A DNA stretch of 7,375 nucleotides. It comes from Lachnospiraceae bacterium (GTDB lineage: Bacteria; Bacillota_A; Clostridia; Lachnospirales; Lachnospiraceae). A program made the position numbers and the translations under genes. The stretch's first letter is position 1; each line of letters starts with the position of its first letter. The notes beneath the pieces were generated by a model, which was not told the origin of the DNA, ran no database searches, and saw nothing but the letters and a program-made list of their open reading frames with translations. Location: contig SFGN01000092.1 of assembly GCA_004556565.1 (NCBI GenBank), positions 1-7,375 on the forward strand. Direction: 5' to 3'. This document shows, in pieces, positions 6,259-7,375 of the stretch.

Positions 6259-6278
6259 AACGCACCTCCACAAAGTAC

Positions 6279-6307
6279 ATTATAGTTCTGCTGCTCGAAC
6301 AAAGCAA
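6279..6307 (-). promoter_or_regulatory. Sigma-A promoter of the HTH-regulator-kinase operon
   Basis: On the minus strand TTGCTT (6307-6302) and a perfect TATAAT (6284-6279) are separated by exactly 17 bases. The -10 lies about 20 bases before the start codon of the small HTH gene and just before its GGAGGT, giving a very short leader. It is a strong promoter by sequence, so basal expression of the sensors should be appreciable unless repressed by one of the adjacent HTH proteins. Confidence 0.75.
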
Positions 6308-6334
6308 GAGATAAATGCGAATAATAAAATGTAG

Positions 6335-6403
6335 ATATAGCGCATATAGCAACATTCCAAGGAGAAAGTATGAAATATACAATGTATTTGGGTGATGCTA
6401 TAT
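6335..6403. promoter_or_regulatory. ATATAGC repeats before the XRE gene, possible operator
   Basis: ATATAGC occurs twice in direct order (6335-6341 and 6344-6350, 9 bases apart) and once inverted as GCTATAT (6397-6403), touching the XRE start codon. The first pair also contains an imperfect palindrome around GCGC. Position in a divergent promoter region suggests an operator for the XRE protein, or for the small HTH protein. I could not identify a convincing -35/-10 pair for the XRE gene. Confidence 0.35.
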
Positions 6404-6453
6404 GGCGAACATCAAAGATTGCCCCGGTTTTGAAACTTTCGGTGCCGATGTAA
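6370..6453 (+). CDS. Possible 27-residue leader ORF overlapping the XRE start
   Basis: ATG at 6370 has the best ribosome site in this region (AAGGAGAAA, 2-6 bases upstream) and opens a frame MKYTMYLGDAIW... of 27 residues ending at 6453. It is out of frame with the XRE gene, whose start (6402) lies inside it and has only a weak GGGTGA. Ribosomes translating it could influence entry at the XRE start. It could equally be chance, with the SD serving the XRE start from afar. Confidence 0.25.
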   Translation: MKYTMYLGDAIWRTSKIAPVLKLSVPM

Positions 6454-6770
6454 AAGCCGCACGGAGTGCAAAGCATCTGTCGCGTAAGACATTGGCGGAG
6501 ATCATCAACATCGACTCTAGGTATCTCGCAAATATCGAGAACGATGCTACGATTCCCAGTCTGCCGGTTATCATACAGCTTATCAAAGTATGTGGACTTC
6601 CCGTGGAACGGTACTTCAATCCAGAGGTCATGCGGGAGGAAAGCGCACAGCGGCAGCGTATCAGTCACAAACTGAAGCTCTGTCCAGAGCAGTATTTGGC
6701 CGTCATCGAAGGCGCGCTTGACGGGGCGCTGAAAACTGAAAAATCAGCAGATGAAACAGAGGGTGTGTGA
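6402..6770 (+). CDS. XRE-family helix-turn-helix transcriptional regulator
   Basis: A 122-residue DNA-binding protein. A Cro/C1-type HTH covers about residues 13-68: FGADVKAARSAKHLSRKTLAEIINIDSRYLANIEND, then PSLPVIIQLIKVCGLPVERYF. The C-terminal part (80-122) is helical and charged, perhaps for dimerisation, with a hydrophilic end. The start at 6402 has GGGTGA 6 bases upstream, and the conserved domain begins soon after. It is transcribed away from the Bce module and toward the mobilization genes, but two terminators follow, so it is probably expressed alone. Regulators like this are common beside mobilization genes in Clostridia conjugative elements. It may control itself, the divergent operon, or the transfer genes; the sequence does not decide. 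Confidence 0.88.
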   Translation: MANIKDCPGFETFGADVKAARSAKHLSRKTLAEIINIDSRYLANIENDATIPSLPVIIQLIKVCGLPVERYFNPEVMREESAQRQRISHKLKLCPEQYLAVIEGALDGALKTEKSADETEGV

Positions 6771-6790
6771 GCATCCTCTGTTTTCGTTTC
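6754..6790 (+). terminator. Terminator overlapping the XRE stop codon
   Basis: AAACAGAGG (6754-6762) pairs perfectly with CCTCTGTTT (6775-6783), with a possible G-U and T-A extension inside. TTTTCGTTTC follows (6781-6790). The XRE stop codon (6768-6770) lies in the loop, a compact gene-end design. Confidence 0.75.
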
Positions 6791-6793
6791 TCC

Positions 6794-6821
6794 AGGGCGG
6801 CTCTGCCGCCCTTTTCTTTTT
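6794..6821 (+). terminator. Second, GC-rich terminator
   Basis: AGGGCGGC (6794-6801) and GCCGCCCT (6805-6812) form an 8-bp perfect stem with a TCT loop, followed by TTTTCTTTTT. It lies directly after the first terminator and gives strong insulation between the XRE gene and the mobilization region. Confidence 0.85.
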
Positions 6822-6823
6822 GA

Positions 6824-6838
6824 AAAATCCAGGATTTT
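6824..6838. repeat. Inverted repeat AAAATCC-A-GGATTTT
   Basis: Two 7-base perfect arms around a single A. It sits between the tandem terminators and the large palindrome upstream of mobC, so it may be part of a relaxosome-binding array or an extension of the terminator region. Confidence 0.4.
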
Positions 6839-6900
6839 GCGGGCAGATAAAGGTGTTTCCGGCATTGTATTTACGGGGGAAGAAGCGTAGAGCAAGCACA

Positions 6901-6982
6901 GCAAGTGTGGCCACACTTGCAAATTTTTGCTTTAGGGAACCCTTGCCCCTAAACACAAAATTGCTCGTTGGGATAGCCCCAA
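6901..6982. other. Candidate origin of transfer: array of inverted repeats
   Basis: Just upstream of mobC lie, in order: a 20-bp perfect palindrome (6901-6920; half-site GCAAGTGTGG); GCAAA-TT-TTTGC (6919-6930); TTTAGGG with CCCTAAA (6931-6937 and 6947-6953, 9-base spacer); and TTGGG with CCCAA (6968-6972 and 6978-6982). Dense inverted repeats immediately before a MobC/relaxase pair are the usual position and structure of oriT. The nick site cannot be located by eye, and I did not find a match to the RP4-type or pIP501-type nick consensus that I remember. No convincing mobC promoter was seen here. Confidence 0.5.
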
Positions 6983-7012
6983 ACCCTTATGCAGAAAGGA
7001 CGGTGCCACCCT

Positions 7013-7342
7013 ATGGTAAATCGAAAACGCCCCATCATCCTGCGCTGTCCGGTGACGGCAGAAGAACGGAGCCTGATTGAGCAGAAAATGGCCCAGCTCC
7101 AGACAAAGCGGATCGGTGCCTACTTGCGGAAGATGGCAATCGACGGATATATCATCTATGTGGACACCAGGGACATCAAGGAGATGAACAAACTCCTGTC
7201 CGCCATTGGCCGGAACATCAATCAGATCGCCAAACGGGTCAACGCCGGAGGACCTACCTATCAGGCCGACATGGAAGAAATCCGGGAAAGGCTGGATCAG
7301 ATATGGCAGTTACAAAGACGCATCCTATTAAGTCAACGCTGA
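7013..7342 (+). CDS. mobC: MobC-family mobilization (relaxosome) protein
   Basis: A 109-residue relaxosome accessory protein. It starts MVNRKRPIILRCPVTAEERSLI, a ribbon-helix-helix-like N terminus, and contains IGAYLRKMAIDGYII (34-48) and the MobC motif IGRNINQIAKRVN (65-77), followed by an acidic helix DMEEIRERLDQIWQLQR. Such proteins bind oriT and help the relaxase open and nick it. The ATG at 7013 is preferred to one at 6989 because AGAAAGGA lies about 12 bases before it (and overlaps the upstream ATG), and conserved sequence starts there. Its 3' end overlaps the relaxase gene by 40 bases in another frame, typical of this pair in Tn1549-like elements. Confidence 0.92.
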   Translation: MVNRKRPIILRCPVTAEERSLIEQKMAQLQTKRIGAYLRKMAIDGYIIYVDTRDIKEMNKLLSAIGRNINQIAKRVNAGGPTYQADMEEIRERLDQIWQLQRRILLSQR

Positions 7343-7375
7343 AAGCGGCCATTGACTATATCTGCAATCCCGACA
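7303..7375 (+). CDS. Relaxase/mobilization nuclease, N-terminal fragment
   Basis: Only the first 24 codons are in the window (MAVTKTHPIKSTLKAAIDYI, then CNPD), and the gene runs off the right edge. The pattern MA.TK.HPI..TL..AIDYI.NP matches the start of MobA/VirD2-type relaxases of Tn1549-like elements and Clostridia mobilizable transposons. It would nick oriT and lead the single strand into the recipient. The catalytic tyrosine and the HxH motif lie beyond the window except possibly the early part. The 40-base overlap with mobC supports the start, though no strong Shine-Dalgarno is visible. Confidence 0.85.
   Translation, partial: MAVTKTHPIKSTLKAAIDYICNPD

Overview
This window looks like part of an integrative conjugative (or mobilizable) element of the Tn916/Tn1549 superfamily in a gut-type Clostridia host (Lachnospiraceae or Oscillospiraceae-like; this host call is inference). 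Evidence: an Orf7/Orf8-type regulator pair on the left, a MobC plus relaxase pair on the right, strong AGGAGG-type ribosome sites, and Gram-positive sigma-A and Rho-independent terminator signals. The element backbone at both ends is visibly richer in G+C than the middle, which looks like inserted accessory cargo.

Layout. (1) Positions 1-840, minus strand: a Tn916 Orf8-like small helix-turn-helix protein (169-402) follows a Tn916 Orf7-like sigma-70 family protein (408-839). These usually control excision and transfer genes, which would lie to the left of the window. (2) Positions 840-1317: a structured intergenic stretch with a SD-sequestering hairpin before the sigma gene, a strong terminator (990-1027), an unrecognised 36-residue basic peptide gene (1052-1162) whose Shine-Dalgarno sits in the loop of a perfect hairpin, and a second terminator-like hairpin (1203-1244) with competing partners. 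(3) Positions 1318-6258, minus strand: a complete peptide-antibiotic sensing and resistance module of the Bce type, read right to left as small MerR/excisionase-like HTH protein, OmpR-family response regulator, intramembrane-sensing histidine kinase, ABC ATPase, and BceB-type permease. Genes within each group overlap. The ATPase-permease pair has its own promoter preceded by an 11-bp-period direct repeat, the expected kind of response-regulator site. (4) Positions 6258-6402: a divergent control region with a near-consensus sigma-A promoter for the module and repeated ATATAGC words before an XRE-family regulator gene (6402-6770, plus strand). (5) Positions 6754-7012: two terminators in tandem, then an array of inverted repeats including a 20-bp perfect palindrome, a candidate oriT. 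(6) Positions 7013-7375: MobC and the first 24 codons of a relaxase, overlapping by 40 bases.

How it works together (inference from families): the ABC transporter would sense and detoxify a lipid II-cycle peptide antibiotic, signal through the kinase to the response regulator, and so raise its own expression. The XRE and small HTH proteins probably set basal expression or link it to element state. The mobilization genes to the right and the sigma/Orf8 pair to the left would move the whole unit between cells.

The least explained part is the 990-1310 segment: a tiny basic-peptide gene wrapped in mutually exclusive GGCGGC/GCCGCC hairpins. No CRISPR array, rRNA, tRNA or insertion sequence was seen.
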